From Channallabes apus (lineage: Eukaryota; Chordata; Actinopteri; Siluriformes; Clariidae): a DNA stretch of 64,000 nt. The stretch's first letter is position 1; each line of letters starts with the position of its first letter. The position numbers were made by a program, and so were the translations under genes. The stretch is from contig CM060125.1 in NCBI GenBank assembly GCA_030522415.1, positions 32,050,427 through 32,114,426 of the forward strand. The letters are read 5' to 3'. Under the pieces are notes generated by a model. That model searched no databases. It was given only the letters and a program-made list of their open reading frames with translations, and had not been told where the DNA came from. This document shows, piece by piece, positions 1 through 10,914 of this stretch.

Positions 1-741
1 CAGGAGAGAGGTGTTTTTTACACACACACACACACACACTGGAATCTTCTCAGAATATTTCCCTGAGCTAGTTTATGCAGCAGTATGATGATGCATTCTG
101 ACCTTTAACCCTGAGTGTAGAAGCAGCTCTACACACTTCAGGTTCTCCTTCAGGAACATCATCAGCAGGCTGCATTGGTCTGAGCGGTGCTCTTCACACC
201 TAGGAGTGTGATGCTCTACACAACATCGCATTAATATCATCTTAAACTGGACTTTAACTTCCCTTCAGCTAACGTCAGGCTTCTTTCAGAGTGTGATGTA
301 GCCGAGACCTGATCATGTGATGCGAGCTTAGCATGAAATGTTATTACACACTAAATAATAATAAATACAGTTGATTTGCTTTGGTTTAACTTTAGAACTT
401 ATATTCAGCACAACAACAGTTATTTTGTACAAATTTTTTTTAACAAATATATTTTAGAAAAAGGTGGTGCTCGGTTCACCTTCACACAGATTGGGGAGTG
501 AGTCAAACTTGATGGGGGGTGGGTGGGGGAGGGGGTATGTTGAGGTATCAGACGACAAGTTTACATGTAATATTTTTATTTTTAAAGTAAATGGGTACAA
601 ACTGTACTGTAAATTATATACAGCAGTAAATAAACAGCTGTAGTTGATTTTATTAAGGGCCTGCCCTTCCTGGGGCCTGCACAGGGGTCACTGGTACCCT
701 TTGACCTCCTGAGGGTGGGGCATCGCTATGCATCATGCTTA
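1..741. other. Unique-looking non-coding DNA
   Basis: No reading frame of note and no recognised element on either strand. It contains a short (CA)n tract at about 27-40 and a G-rich stretch near 515-537. Probably intergenic or intronic. Confidence 0.5.
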
Positions 742-805
742 TACAGTGCTGTTCAAAATAATAGCAGTGTTTTGAAAAAAGTGAGTAAAGCTCCATATCC
801 ATATA
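742..805. repeat. DNA-transposon terminus, unclassified
   Basis: The block beginning tacagtgctgttcaaaataa is a terminal motif I recognise as dispersed in fish genomes, with internal self-complementarity (gctgttcaaaataatagc). No matching opposite end is visible here, so it is a fragment or its partner lies elsewhere. Family assignment is uncertain. Confidence 0.4.
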
Positions 806-810
806 ATAAC

Positions 811-955
811 CAGAGGTGGAAAGAGTAATAAAATTTTGTACTCAAGTACAAGTCCTGTTACCCTTATAAAAATCTACTCAAGTAAAAGTAAAAAGTAGCT
901 CATAAAAAATTTACTCTGAGTAAAAGTTACCGAGTTACTTTTTTATTAGCGGGGG
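811..955 (+). mobile_element. hAT-type DNA transposon end fragment
   Basis: The segment starts cagaggtggaaagagta and continues with repeated 'tactcaagta' and 'aaaagta' motifs. This is the typical architecture of the terminal inverted repeat and subterminal repeats of vertebrate hAT elements (Tol2-like ends also start CAGAGGTG). No opposite end or transposase is seen, so this is a remnant or a broken non-autonomous copy. Confidence 0.65.
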
Positions 956-1489
956 TGGGATGAGGCATTCTAGCGTAGTTAAAAAAAGATGAGCAGATAT
1001 AAATCTCAAACTAGTTGTTTTTAACTGAAGGAACACTTTTGATTTTCAAGCACAAGAAAGACAACAGCTTTATTATGCAAAGTGGTCACTTAAATATGGT
1101 GTTGCGTCCCAGTCTAGGGCCAAACAGCAAAATACTGGTTCAGGGTTCTATTTTAAACTGTATGGAAATGGTGGTATATGGCAGAAAGAACTAGATCCAA
1201 TCATTAACTGATGAAATAATGAGGTTTGTATATACAAAAAAATACACACACACACACAACAGGGGGAGGAGGATCAGATTCAGGGTGGACCCAGGCCAAA
1301 ATAATAAACAAAATGGTATTTATATTTAGTAGCTAGATTACCTGCAAGAAAATAAAAAATACAGGTACCTTCCCGGTCTCCCTAAACCAAAAATAGTGAA
1401 TAAATTTCCTCTTCCCAAAATAAATGGCAGCCACACTCCTACTACTAGTGAGTGCATAAACATACAGTGAAATTATCTACAAATATATA
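956..1489. other. Non-coding DNA, no recognised element
   Basis: AT-rich sequence without a convincing reading frame. A short (CA)n tract lies near 1243-1258. Confidence 0.45.
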
Positions 1490-1720
1490 CCGGTCCTTCT
1501 CAAAAAATTAGCATATTGTGATAAAATTCATTATTTTCTGTAATGTACTGATAAACATTAGACTTTCATATATTTTAGATTCATTACACACAACTGAAGT
1601 AGTTCAAGCATTTTATTGTTTTAATATTGATGATTGTGGCATACAGCTCATGAAAACCCAAAATCCCTATCTAAAAAAATTAGCATATCATGAAAAGGTT
1701 CTCTAAACGAGCTATTAACC
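1490..1720. mobile_element. Tc1/mariner terminal inverted repeat fragment
   Basis: The end begins after a TA dinucleotide (1488-1489) with ccggtccttctcaaaaaatt. It contains two inverted-repeat cores reading 'aaaaaattagcatat' (about 1504-1518 and 1674-1688). I recognise this as one terminus of a Tc1-like transposon abundant in fish. The transposase and the other end are missing: the sequence stops at 1720 where the RTE-type LINE begins, so the LINE probably inserted here or a deletion followed. Confidence 0.75.
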
Positions 1721-1748
1721 TTCTTCTTTGTCTTTCGGCTGTTCCCTT

Positions 1749-3784
1749 TCAGGGGTCGCCACAGCGAATCATCTGCCTCCATCTAACCCTACCCTCTGCA
1801 TCCTCTTCTCTCACACCAACTAACTTCATGTCCTCTCTCACTGCATCCATAAATCTCCTCTTTGGTCTTCCTCTAGACCTCCTGCCTGGCAGTTCCAACC
1901 TCAGCATCCTTCTACCGATATATTCACACTCTCTCCTCTGAACATGTCCAAACCACCTCAATCTAGCCTCTCTGACATTATCTCCAAAACATCTCACATG
2001 GGTTGTCCCTCTGATGAACTGATTCTTGATCCTATCCATCCTTGTCACTCCCAAAGAGAACCTCAACATCTTCAGCTCTGCTACCTCTAGCTCTGCCTCC
2101 TGTCTTTTCTTCAGTGCCACTGTCTCTAAGCCGTAGAGCATTGCTGGTCTCACCACTGTCCTGTACACCTTTCCTTTCATTCTTGCTGATGCTCTTTTAT
2201 CGCACAACACACCTGACACTTTTCTCCACCCATTCCAACCTGCCTGTACTCGTCTCTTCACCTCCTTTGAACACTCTCCGTTGCTCTCGACCGTTGACCC
2301 TAAGTACTTAAAATCCTGCACCTTCTTTACCTATGCTCCCTGTAGCCTCACTGTTCCTCTTGGGTCCCTCTCATTCACACACATGTATTCCGTCTTGCTG
2401 CGGCTAACCTTCATTCCTCTGCTTTCCAGAGCGTACCTCCACCTCTCCAAATTTTCCTCTACCTGTTCCCTGCTCTCGCTACAAAGCACAATGTCATCTG
2501 CAAACATCATAGACCATGGAGACTCCTGTCTAACTTCATCTGTCATCCTGTCCATCACTAGAGCAAACAAAAAGGGGCTTAGAGCCGATCCTTGATGCAG
2601 ACCCACCTCCACCTTGAACTCTTCTGTCACACCTGCAGCACATCTCACCACTGTCTAACAGCTCTCATACTTGTCCTGCACCACTCTAACATACTTCTCT
2701 GCCACTCCAGACTTCCTCATACAACACCACAGCTCCTCTCTCGGCACCCTGTTGTACGCTTTCTCTAAATCTACAAAGACACAATGCAACTCTTTATTAC
2801 CTTCTCTGTACTTCTCCATCAGCATCCTCAAAGCAAATACTGCATCTGATGTACTCTTTCTAGGCATAAAACCATATTGCTGCTCACAAATTCTCACCTC
2901 TGCCCTTAACCTAGCTTCCACTACTCTTTCCCACAGCTTCATTGTATGACTCATTAGCTTTATACCTCTGTAATTGCCACAGGTCTGCACATCTCCCTTG
3001 TTCTTAAAAATCGGCACCAATACACTTCTCCTCCATTCCTCTGGAATCCTCTCACTCTCCAAGATCTCGTTAAACAAACTAGTCAGAAACTCTACTGCCA
3101 CCTCTCCTAAGCACTTCCATACCTCCACAGGTATGTCATCAGGACCAACAGCCTTTCCACTCTTCATCCTCAACGCCCTTCTCACCTCACTTTTACTAAT
3201 ATTTGCTACTTCCTGCTCCACAACAGTCACCTCTTCTACTCTTTGTTCTCTTTCGTTTTCCTCATTCATCAACTCCTCAAAGTACTACTTCCATCTTCCC
3301 ATCACCCTCCTGGCATCTGTCAGTACATTTCCATCTCTATCTTTAATCACTCTAACCTGCTGCACATCCTTCCCACCTCTATCTCTCTGCCTCGCCAACC
3401 TGTACAGATCCACCTCATCCTCCTTACTGTCCAGCCTAGCATACAAGTCCTCATATGCTCTTTGTTTGGCCTTTGCCACCTCTACCTTCACTTTACGCTG
3501 CATCTCCCTGTACTCCTGTCTACTCTCTTCAGTCCTCTCAGAGTTCCACTTCTTCTTAGCTAGCCTCTTTCCCTGTATACACTCCTGGACTTCCTCGTTC
3601 CACTTCCAAGTCTCCTTGTCCACTTTTCCCTTACCTGATGAAAAGTAAGTACCCTCCTACATGTCTCCCTGATCACATTGGCTGTAGTTGTCCAGTCAAC
3701 TGAAAGCACCACCTGACCACCCACAGCCTGTCTCAGCCCCTCCCTAAAGACTGCACAACATTTTCCTTTCTCAGCTTCCACCAC
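1749..3784 (-). pseudogene. RTE reverse transcriptase and C-terminal region, broken
   Basis: Three adjoining frames on the minus strand (3272-2655, 2651-2331, 2321-1749) plus upstream linker frames (3784-3285) together cover an RT. Visible motifs are 'GKAVGPDDIPVEVW', 'PEEWRRSVLVPIFKNKGD', 'LHQGSALSPFLFALVMD' and the catalytic 'MMFADDIVLCSE' (FADD). The C-terminal part has 'FKYLGSTVESNGE' and 'RLRWFGHVQRR', typical of RTE-group polymerases. At least two frame changes and one stop interrupt it. It is a LINE pseudogene, not a host gene. Confidence 0.8.
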
Positions 3785-4018
3785 TTTGTCCTCTGCTCTG
3801 CCTTTGTCCTCTTCACCTTCTTCACCACCAGGATTATTTTACACGCCACCATTCTGTGTTGTGTGGCTACACTCTCCCCTACCAACACTTTGCAGTCACT
3901 AATCTCTTTCAGATTACAGGTTGTCTACCTGAGTGCTTCTGCCTCCACTCTTATATGTCACCCTATGTTCCTGCCTCCTCTTCCATCTTCTTTGCAAAGT
4001 CCAACACCATCTGTCCTT

Positions 4019-4720
4019 CTACATTCCTGTCCTGCCCATCACATTCTCATCACGTCTGTTCCCTTCACAAACATGTCCATTGAAGTCTGCAGCAATCACC
4101 ACACACTCACCTCTGGGGATGCTCTGCATCACTTCATCTAACTCACTCCAGAATGTCTCCTTCTTTTCTAACTCACATCCTACCTGTGGGGCATAACCAC
4201 TAACAACATTGAACATTTACATTGAACATTTACATTCAATCATTTGGCAGACGCTCTTATCCAGAGCAACTTACATTTTTATCTCATTACACATCTGAGC
4301 AGTTGAGGGTTAAGGGCCTTGCTCAAGGGCCCACCAGTGGCAACGTGGTGGTTGTGGGGTTTGAACCATGGACCTTCCGAACCGTAGTGCAATGCCTTAA
4401 CCACTGAGCTACCTTAACCCTGGCCCACTGAACATCACCCCTTCAATATCCAGCTTTAGACTCATCACCCTGTCTGATACTATTTTCACCTCTAGAACAT
4501 TCCTTACAAACTCCTCTTTCAGGATAACTCCTACTTCATTTCTTTTCCTATCCACACCATGGTAAAAAAATTTGAACCATGATCCTAAGCTTCTAGCCTT
4601 GCTACCTTTCCACTTGGTCTCCTGGACACACATTATATCCACCTTCCTTCTATGCATCATATCAACCAACTCTCTTGCCTTCCCTGTCATTGTCCCAACA
4701 TTCAAAGTCCCTACTTTCAC
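4019..4720 (-). pseudogene. RTE endonuclease (APE-like) fragment, split by a SINE
   Basis: The N-terminus reads MKVGTLNVGTMTGKARELVD, an apurinic-endonuclease-like start with the conserved asparagine in 'LNVGT'. 'CVQETKW' supplies the metal-binding glutamate, and 'ISADFNGH'-like residues ('IAADFNGHV') follow in the downstream half. The 4217-4428 SINE separates 'DIEGVMF' from 'MFNVVSGYAPQ'. In an intact element this domain nicks target DNA to prime reverse transcription. Later endonuclease motifs are missing or frameshifted, so the copy is dead. Confidence 0.7.
4217..4428 (-). mobile_element. tRNA-derived SINE with L2-like 3' tail
   Basis: On the minus strand the head carries a Pol III A-box-like block 'TAGCTCAGTGGTTAAGG' and a B-box-like 'GGTTCAAACCC'. 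The tail ends 'GGATAAGAGCGTCTGCCAAA', the 3' stem-loop class shared with UnaL2-type L2 LINEs. It is flanked by tgaacat at 4210-4216 and 4429-4435, a plausible 7-bp target duplication inside the RTE endonuclease. Confidence 0.8.
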
Positions 4721-5913
4721 TCCTGAACTCTTGCCTTTCCTTTTCTCTCTCTGCTTTCAATTAAATTAAATTAAATTAAATTTTATTTTCATAGCGCTTT
4801 TAACAATTTACATTGTCTCAAAACAGCCTTACACAATCAGAAGAAATATTTAAATTTGTATGGAATGTGAATGTGTATGAATCAAAATGGTCAGATAGTC
4901 CCAGGTGAGCAAGCCGAGGGCGACAGTGGCAAGGAAAAACTCCCTGAGATGGTAATAGGAAGAAACCTTGAGAGGAACCAGACTCAACAGGGAACCCATC
5001 CTCATCTGGGTGAAACAGATAGCAGGAAATGATCTGCAATTATACAGTGTGTTAGGTGGCAGGCAATTCAGCTATAATAGTTTGTTAGTTGATGTTAAAA
5101 TGGAGTCCAAGTAGTTATCGGAGACTTGTAGAAAGTTCCAGTCCTGAACTATCGAATTGTCAAGTCCTCAGAGAAACAACTGCCAATCATCCCCAGACAC
5201 CAGACGCATCCCAAAGAGACACACGGGGCATCCAGGTGACGAGATCTCCAACCAGAAGCGGGGCACCAGGATGGGTCAGCAGGTCCGGAGTGCAGAGGGA
5301 GTCTGGATCACTGGCAGCTCAGGAATGACATCTGTAGCTCGACAGAGAGAAAGAGTGAAAGGGGAAGACAAGGGGAGAGAGGAAAGAGAAAGAGGGGGAG
5401 AAAGAGAAGAAGAGGAGAGATGACAGTTGGGTATGGTCATAGTCACATAATGTATAATGTGAATGTATATTTACTGTAGAGTGCAAGCAGGGACTCCGGC
5501 AGGACTAACTATGACAGCATAACTAAAAGGGAGAGCCAGAAGGAAACACTAACATGAGGGCTCCCTGAGATGTAAAGCAAACAATCACCTCACCATCAAC
5601 AAACCTGAGTGATCAAATGAGAAGACAGCATCTAAACATACAGTACCAGTTCACCATAATACTCTACGTCCATGAGTCCCCCAGATCTGCTCCTTTACCT
5701 AAGGCTAATCTATTTATAAAAATGCTTGGCTAAATAAATAGGTTTTTAGCCTAGACTTAAACACTGTTTAAGACTGTGTCTGAGTCCTGTGTCTGAGTCC
5801 TGAACACTATATGGAACACTATTCCATAATTTTGGGGCTTTGTAAGAAAAAGCTCTGCCCCCAGCTGTAGTTTTCATAATACGCGCTACTGACAAGCAGC
5901 CTCCATCCTTTGA

Positions 5914-7909
5914 TCAAAGTAGGCGTGGTGGATCGTAAGACACTAGCAGTTCGCTCAGATACTGCGGCGTGAGACCATTTAATGCTTTATATGTCAAGAG
6001 TAGTATTTTAAAATCAATGCGAAATTTCACAGGGAGCCAATGTAGTGAAGATAGGATAGGGGTGATGTGCTCATATCTTCTGGTTCTAGTGAGGACTCTC
6101 GCTGCTGCATTCTGGACTAGCTGAAGCTTGTTTATGCACCTAACAGAACAACCAGACAGTAAGGCATTACAATAGTCCAACCTAGAAGTGATAAAAGCAT
6201 GAACTAGTTTTTCTGCATCGTTTAGCGACAATATATTTCTTATCTTGCCAATATTTCTGAGGTGAAAGAATGCTATCCTGGTGATATTATCTACATGAGC
6301 TTCAAATGAAAGGCTGGAATCTATAATCACGCCGAGGTCTTTTACTGTTGCACTTGATGGAACAGAAAGGCCATCTAAAGTTACGGTGTGATCTAAGATT
6401 TTACTTCTAGCTGTATGCGGTCCTATGACTAGAACTTCTGTCTTATCCGGATTAAGCGGAAGGAAGTTAATTAGCATCCAATTTCTTATGTCCTGCACAC
6501 ATTGTTAAACTTTAGTGAGATGGTTTTTCTCATCAGGTTTTGCTGAGACATATAACTGTGTGTCGTCAGCATAACAATGAAAACTAATACCATGCTTACG
6601 GATTATGTTGCCCAGAGGAAGCATGTAAAGGGAAAAAAGCAGTGGGCCTAAAACTGAACCCTGCGGAACACCAAACTCCAATAGAGAACATGCAGAATAA
6701 TCACCATTTAAGTCTACATACTGATAACGATCGGTCAAATAGGATCTGAGCCAGGAGAGGGCTGTACCCTTAATTCCTACTACATTTTCTAATCTGTGAA
6801 GAATAGCATGATCAGTGGTGTCAACAGCTGCACTGAGGTCGAGTAATACAAGCATAGTTACACAACCCTGATTAGAGGCCAATAGGAGGTCATTCACTAC
6901 TTTAACGAGTGCTGTTTCTGTGCTATGATGATGCCTAAATCCTGACTGATACAGTTCATATATGCCATTTCTATGTACATATGAGCATAGCTGCTCCGCT
7001 ACTATCTTTTCCAGAATCTTAGAGATAAGGCCTGTAATTGCACAGCTGACAGGGGTCGAGGTCAGGTTTCTTAATTATTGGTTTGATAACTGCTAATTTA
7101 AAAGATTTTGGAGCATAACCAATGCTGAGTGAGGAATTAATTATTCTCAACAGCGGTTCTGTTATTACTGGTACTATCTGTTTAAGAAAATTTGTCAGTA
7201 TAGGATCTGATATACAGGTTGATGAATTTGCAGAAGAGATGAGTGAAATTAGTTCATTCTCTTCAAGGGGAGTAAAGTATTCTAGGTTCCGATCTGGCAT
7301 GGCTAGGTTAACATCTGTATCAATTACATTGTTCGGTTTCAAAGCCTCAATTTTATGCCTGATATTTACAATTTTATTATTAAAAAAGTTCATGAAGTCC
7401 TCACTATTGCATGATGTTGTTGTGGAGATTTCTGTAGTGGTCTTATTTCTGGTTAATTTGGCTACGGTATTAAATAAAAATCTAGGATTATTTTTATTTT
7501 CTTCTGTAAGAGTGGAGAGATACGTTGATCTAGCTACACTAAGAGCTTTCCTATAGTTCACGATGCTCTCTTTCCATGCTATTTGAAATACTAACAATTT
7601 AGTTTGACGCCATTTACGCTCTAATTTCCGAGCGGTCTGTTTTAAAGTGCGCGTGTGATCGTTATACCAGGGAGCGAGTTTCTTATCTCTAATAATTTTT
7701 CTTTTAGCTGGAGCTACATTACCTAAGGTACAACGAAATGTCGACTCTAAATATTCAGTCGCCTGATCGAGTTCTGTGGGGTCAGACGGTGGCCTAATCG
7801 AAGTTGGTAACTCTGGGAGATTACTGATAAAACTCTGTGTGGTAGTTGATGTGAATGTACGTTTAATACGGTAGCGCGGTGCTGTGCGTACATTATCACT
7901 GTGACACAC
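5914..7909 (-). pseudogene. L2-A ORF2 reverse transcriptase part, copy 1
   Basis: Three frames (7909-7019, 6897-6505, 6498-5914) cover the linker and RT of L2-A. Motifs include '[16 protein letters not shown]' (altered from the intact copy's '[17 protein letters not shown]'), '[20 protein letters not shown]', '[13 protein letters not shown]' (YADD active site) and '[12 protein letters not shown]'. A premature stop near 6500 and frame changes near 6900-7060 inactivate it. The Rex1 insertion at 7931 separates this part from the endonuclease. Confidence 0.85.
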
Positions 7910-7930
7910 TTGAATGGAGACAAGATAGTG

Positions 7931-8235
7931 AAGTGAGGAGAGCCTTCAAGAGAGTGAACACCAGGAAAGCAGCAGGACCAGACGGCATCTCAGGTCGTAT
8001 TCTCAGAGCCTGCGCAGACCAGCTAGCACCTGTGTTGACTGAGATATTCAACATCTCTCTATCTCAGTCGGTGATTCCCACATGCTTCAAAGAGTCCATC
8101 ATTGTTCCTGTTCCAAAGAAACCACATCCTGCTTCTCTCAATGACTATCGCCCTGTAGCCCTCACCTCAGTAGTGATGAAGTGCTTTGAACGCCTTATCA
8201 GAGACTTCATCATTTCTTCACTACCCGACACTCTA
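7931..8235 (+). pseudogene. Rex1 RT N-terminal fragment, copy A
   Basis: Encodes the stretch from '[20 protein letters not shown]' to 'IISSLPDT', corresponding to the start of the RT domain in the copy at 52669-54840. It is cut off at 8235 by the Gypsy 5' LTR. The matching continuation ('[11 protein letters not shown]' in other copies) resumes just after 11629. Confidence 0.85.
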
Positions 8236-8950
8236 TGTAGCGCGGCCACATAAAGGGGCAGTTAAACTGCAGGGGAAAAGGGAAGGAGCTAATGTTGCTC
8301 ACCTGCACACACAAACTGACCCCTTTCGGTTATTTTCGTCCCCATGGCAACGGTGCCTTGGTTCCGGGGTTAAGCTCTCGCGCGCATGCGCAGCTGTGCC
8401 GCGAGGGAACCCTGATGACCTATCAGGTCACGTGTGCCGGTATAAAGCCGGAACCGGCACAACAGTCAACACGGGGAGATGAAGCAAGAAGCGCTGTGTA
8501 TGGAGAGAGAGAGCGAGCTAGTTGGACATTGCCAGTGGATTATTCTTTTCCTGGACATCAACTATACCCCTCTGATTCCGTTTCTCGAGCTCCCGGACTT
8601 ACCATCTTTCTCCGGTGAGCTCGAGCCGTCTCCCCATTTCACCATCCCATTCATTTTCAATAACACGGACTTGGACTTTCATACATACGCACTCACACAC
8701 TCGCACACACTACTGACATTGTATATATTTGTTTATATGTTGTATATATTATTTTTTCGTTGCACTTCATTTGTTTGTTTGTCTTTTGTAAATAATACAC
8801 TTTGGTTTGGTTTTGGAAATTGTTGTTGTCACTGTCTTTCCTTGCTCCGCGAAGATTGCGCAATACCGGAAGTGAGTGTAATCTACCCGTTTATAGATCT
8901 TAGACCCCGATTTAGTGTAATTAGCTCAAATAATAATTCTGAGCGTTACA
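8236..8950 (+). repeat. Gypsy-1 5' LTR
   Basis: 715 bp, TG...CA ends. Compared with 10915-11629 I count two substitutions (8490 region a/c and 8855 region a/g) and no indels. A possible promoter lies around 8380-8446. Confidence 0.9.
8382..8446 (+). promoter_or_regulatory. Putative LTR promoter block
   Basis: Contains the palindrome gcgcatgcgc (8382-8391, an NRF1-type motif), an E-box cacgtg (8429-8434) and tataaa (8441-8446) in promoter-like order. The same block occurs in the 3' LTR. Function is inferred from motifs only. Confidence 0.5.
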
Positions 8951-8953
8951 TAT

Positions 8954-8970
8954 TGGTGGCCTGTACGGGG
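8954..8970 (+). other. Gypsy-1 primer-binding site (tRNA-Ile)
   Basis: TGGTGGCCTGTACGGGG starts three bases after the 5' LTR. It is complementary, with one mismatch, to the 3' end of tRNA-Ile(AAU) as I know it from vertebrates (ending ...CCCCGTACGGGCCA plus CCA). The Gypsy-2 site matches without a mismatch. Confidence 0.75.
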
Positions 8971-9033
8971 AGTCTAATTATTAGGGTAATTTTCCGGTGT
9001 TGTGTGAATTCGTGGAGCAAAATAGACGCTAAC

Positions 9034-10758
9034 ATGGCTAATGCTAAAGCTAACCTGCTTGCTAATGCTATTAGGACCGGGAGGGCCAACTATGTTGCCG
9101 GTAGTAAAACACTGGATGAGGAATGTGCTTTTGTGACAAGGCGTAAATCATTGCTTAGTCCGTTGTATGTATCAGATAGACATGATAACATTGAGGAGTT
9201 TATGTCTAATATGTCTGATAGTTTAAAAACAATGCATTCTGAACTTTCATTCATTCATTCATTCATCTTCTATACCGCTTAATCCTGTGTTCAGGGTCGC
9301 GGGGGACCTGGAGCCTATCCCAGGAGACTTCGGGCACTAGGCGGGGTACACCCTGGACAGGGTGCCAATCCATCGCAGGGCACACACACATACACACACT
9401 CACACACCCAGTCACACACTACGGGCAATTTAGGAACGCCAATTAGCCTAACCTGCATATCTTTGGACTGTGGGAGGAAACCGGAGTACCCGGAGGAAAC
9501 CCACCAAGCACGGGGAGAACATGCAAACTCCATGCACACAGAGACGGGAATCGAGCCTGGCCGGGGAATCGAACCCAGACCCTGGAGGTGCAAGGCGACA
9601 GTGCTAACCACTACACCACCGCGCCGCCTCCATTCTGAACTTAAGCAATGTAAAGGGGATGTAGTGGCTATGACTGAAAAAGTGGGTGTGTTGGAGAGGA
9701 ATTTCAGAGATTCCATGGACAGCAGCTTAAACCGTGAACTCAGTTTTCGACAGGCAGTAGACTCCAAGTTAGATGAGCTGGAGCGCTATTGCCAGGAGTC
9801 GCTAGGGAAACTGGAGAAAGCAGTAGCGGACTGTTTCCTGCGCCGTGATATCGTCTGGGAGAAACAGATGAAGAAGCTGCGCCTCTTTAACACGCCCACC
9901 ACCCTCAGATCTGTAGCACACACCGCGGCGTCTTCACCACCTCCAGCTCTACAGTCAGCTGATCCTCCAACCGTTGCAACTCCTGAGAAGGACAACCAGG
10001 AGAATGAGAAGAAGGGAGCACCACTGCCCACTTCTACTCTGGACCAAGCTGGACCGTCCAACGCCCAGCCCCTCTCTGCACCCTCTCAGCTCTACTACGC
10101 CGTGCCAACCAAAGCCGAACCTCCTCAACCTACCTCGGAGCGGTCAGCCGCCCCTCCCAGAGACCTCGCAGAGCTGGAACCGCCACAGCGGGAAGGTCTC
10201 CAGGTGGCGCTAATAGCCACGGTGGTCGATGTCGGAGCGACCCAGAACCAGGGTGTCTCTTTCGAACACCACCAGGGGGCGTTACACCGTAGAGTTCCGA
10301 GGAAGAAGGGAGGAGCACTCCAGCTGGTAGTCCCACCTACAAACGTCCAGACGTACCTACAAGACTTTCACCAAAAGCCGTCGGGTGGCCACCGGGGGGG
10401 GCTAAAAACCCTACTAAGCCTCCTAGACGTCGCCTGGTGGCCCACCATCCGCAAGGACGTCTGGCGGTACGTGGGTGCGTGCGAGGTCTGCCAGAACACC
10501 CAGAGTGAGGCTAAGCGAACCAGGGGCCGCTGGAGCAGCCTACCACCCAACAACACTCCACAGACCCAGCCACTGATACATAACCGACCGACACCGAGAT
10601 CACAGCGGAGGAAGAGACAACACCATCAACAGGTCAGCATACCAAAGAAGCCAGCTACCACAGTTCCCGGCAGCTCGAGGTGCCAGAGCCACCGGGCGGG
10701 CTGGTTTGGCGATGGACTCCATCTCTTTCCTCTGCCCATCAAAGAATTTGTCAGGTGA
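9034..10758 (+). pseudogene. Chimeric Gag N-terminus / integrase zinc-finger ORF, split by SINE
   Basis: The frame starts MANAKANLLANAIRTG at 9034 and runs to 9246, is interrupted by the SINE, and resumes at 9643 in the same frame to a stop at 10758. The insert plus duplicated target is 396 bp, divisible by three, but the SINE adds an in-frame stop at 9280-9282. The N-terminal half matches Gypsy-2 Gag ('RQAVDSKLDELERYCQESL', 'DCFLRRDIVWEKQMKKLR'), a predicted coiled coil. After a Pro-rich linker the chain continues with the integrase HHCC finger ('GGHRGGLKTLL', 'VAWWPTIRKDVWRYV', 'CEVCQN'). Capsid, protease, RT, RNase H and the catalytic core are deleted. The apparent Met at 9463 lies in the SINE and is not the true start. 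Confidence 0.75.
9247..9630 (-). mobile_element. tRNA-derived SINE inside Gypsy-1, 12-bp target duplication
   Basis: On the minus strand the head (9630 leftwards) has A-box-like 'TGGTGTAGTGGTTAGC' and B-box-like 'GGGTTCGATTCCC'. The body includes the common fish motif 'CCAAAGATATGCAGG', and the tail is (GAAT)n at 9247-9265. A perfect 12-bp duplication cattctgaactt lies at 9235-9246 and 9631-9642, defining the insertion to the base. The head is a degenerate tRNA, not a functional tRNA gene. Confidence 0.93.
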
Positions 10759-10914
10759 GCTAGTGCCCAGTGGGAGGGTCCTGCTAAAAGAGACTAAAAA
10801 GAACCAATGGACTGACACTAGATCTGGGGGCAACCCACTAAGCCGAGAAAGTGGAACTAAAAAAGCGCTAGTGCGGTCCTCTCCTCACACGCCGGAGGCT
10901 GGGGGGGGGGTCTA

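Larger units (their letters stand above)
1721..4745 (-). mobile_element. RTE-type non-LTR retrotransposon, degraded, minus strand
   Basis: The 3' end lies at 1721 and the element runs leftwards from an endonuclease region near 4720. Conserved pieces in order on the minus strand are endonuclease (4720-4019), linker (3784-3285), reverse transcriptase (3272-2331) and a C-terminal region (2321-1749). The RT block 'YRGIKLMSHTMKLWERV' and the joining 'CVFVDLEKAYNRVPREELW' are characteristic of the RTE group. Several frameshifts and stops break the single long ORF expected. A SINE sits inside the endonuclease. The 5' part is truncated close to the L2-A 3' tail. Confidence 0.8.

Noticed and set aside
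9463..10758. Frame of 431 codons starting at 9463.
   Set aside because: The Met and first codons are SINE sequence read backwards. The genuine Gag-like frame starts at 9034 and is interrupted by the SINE.
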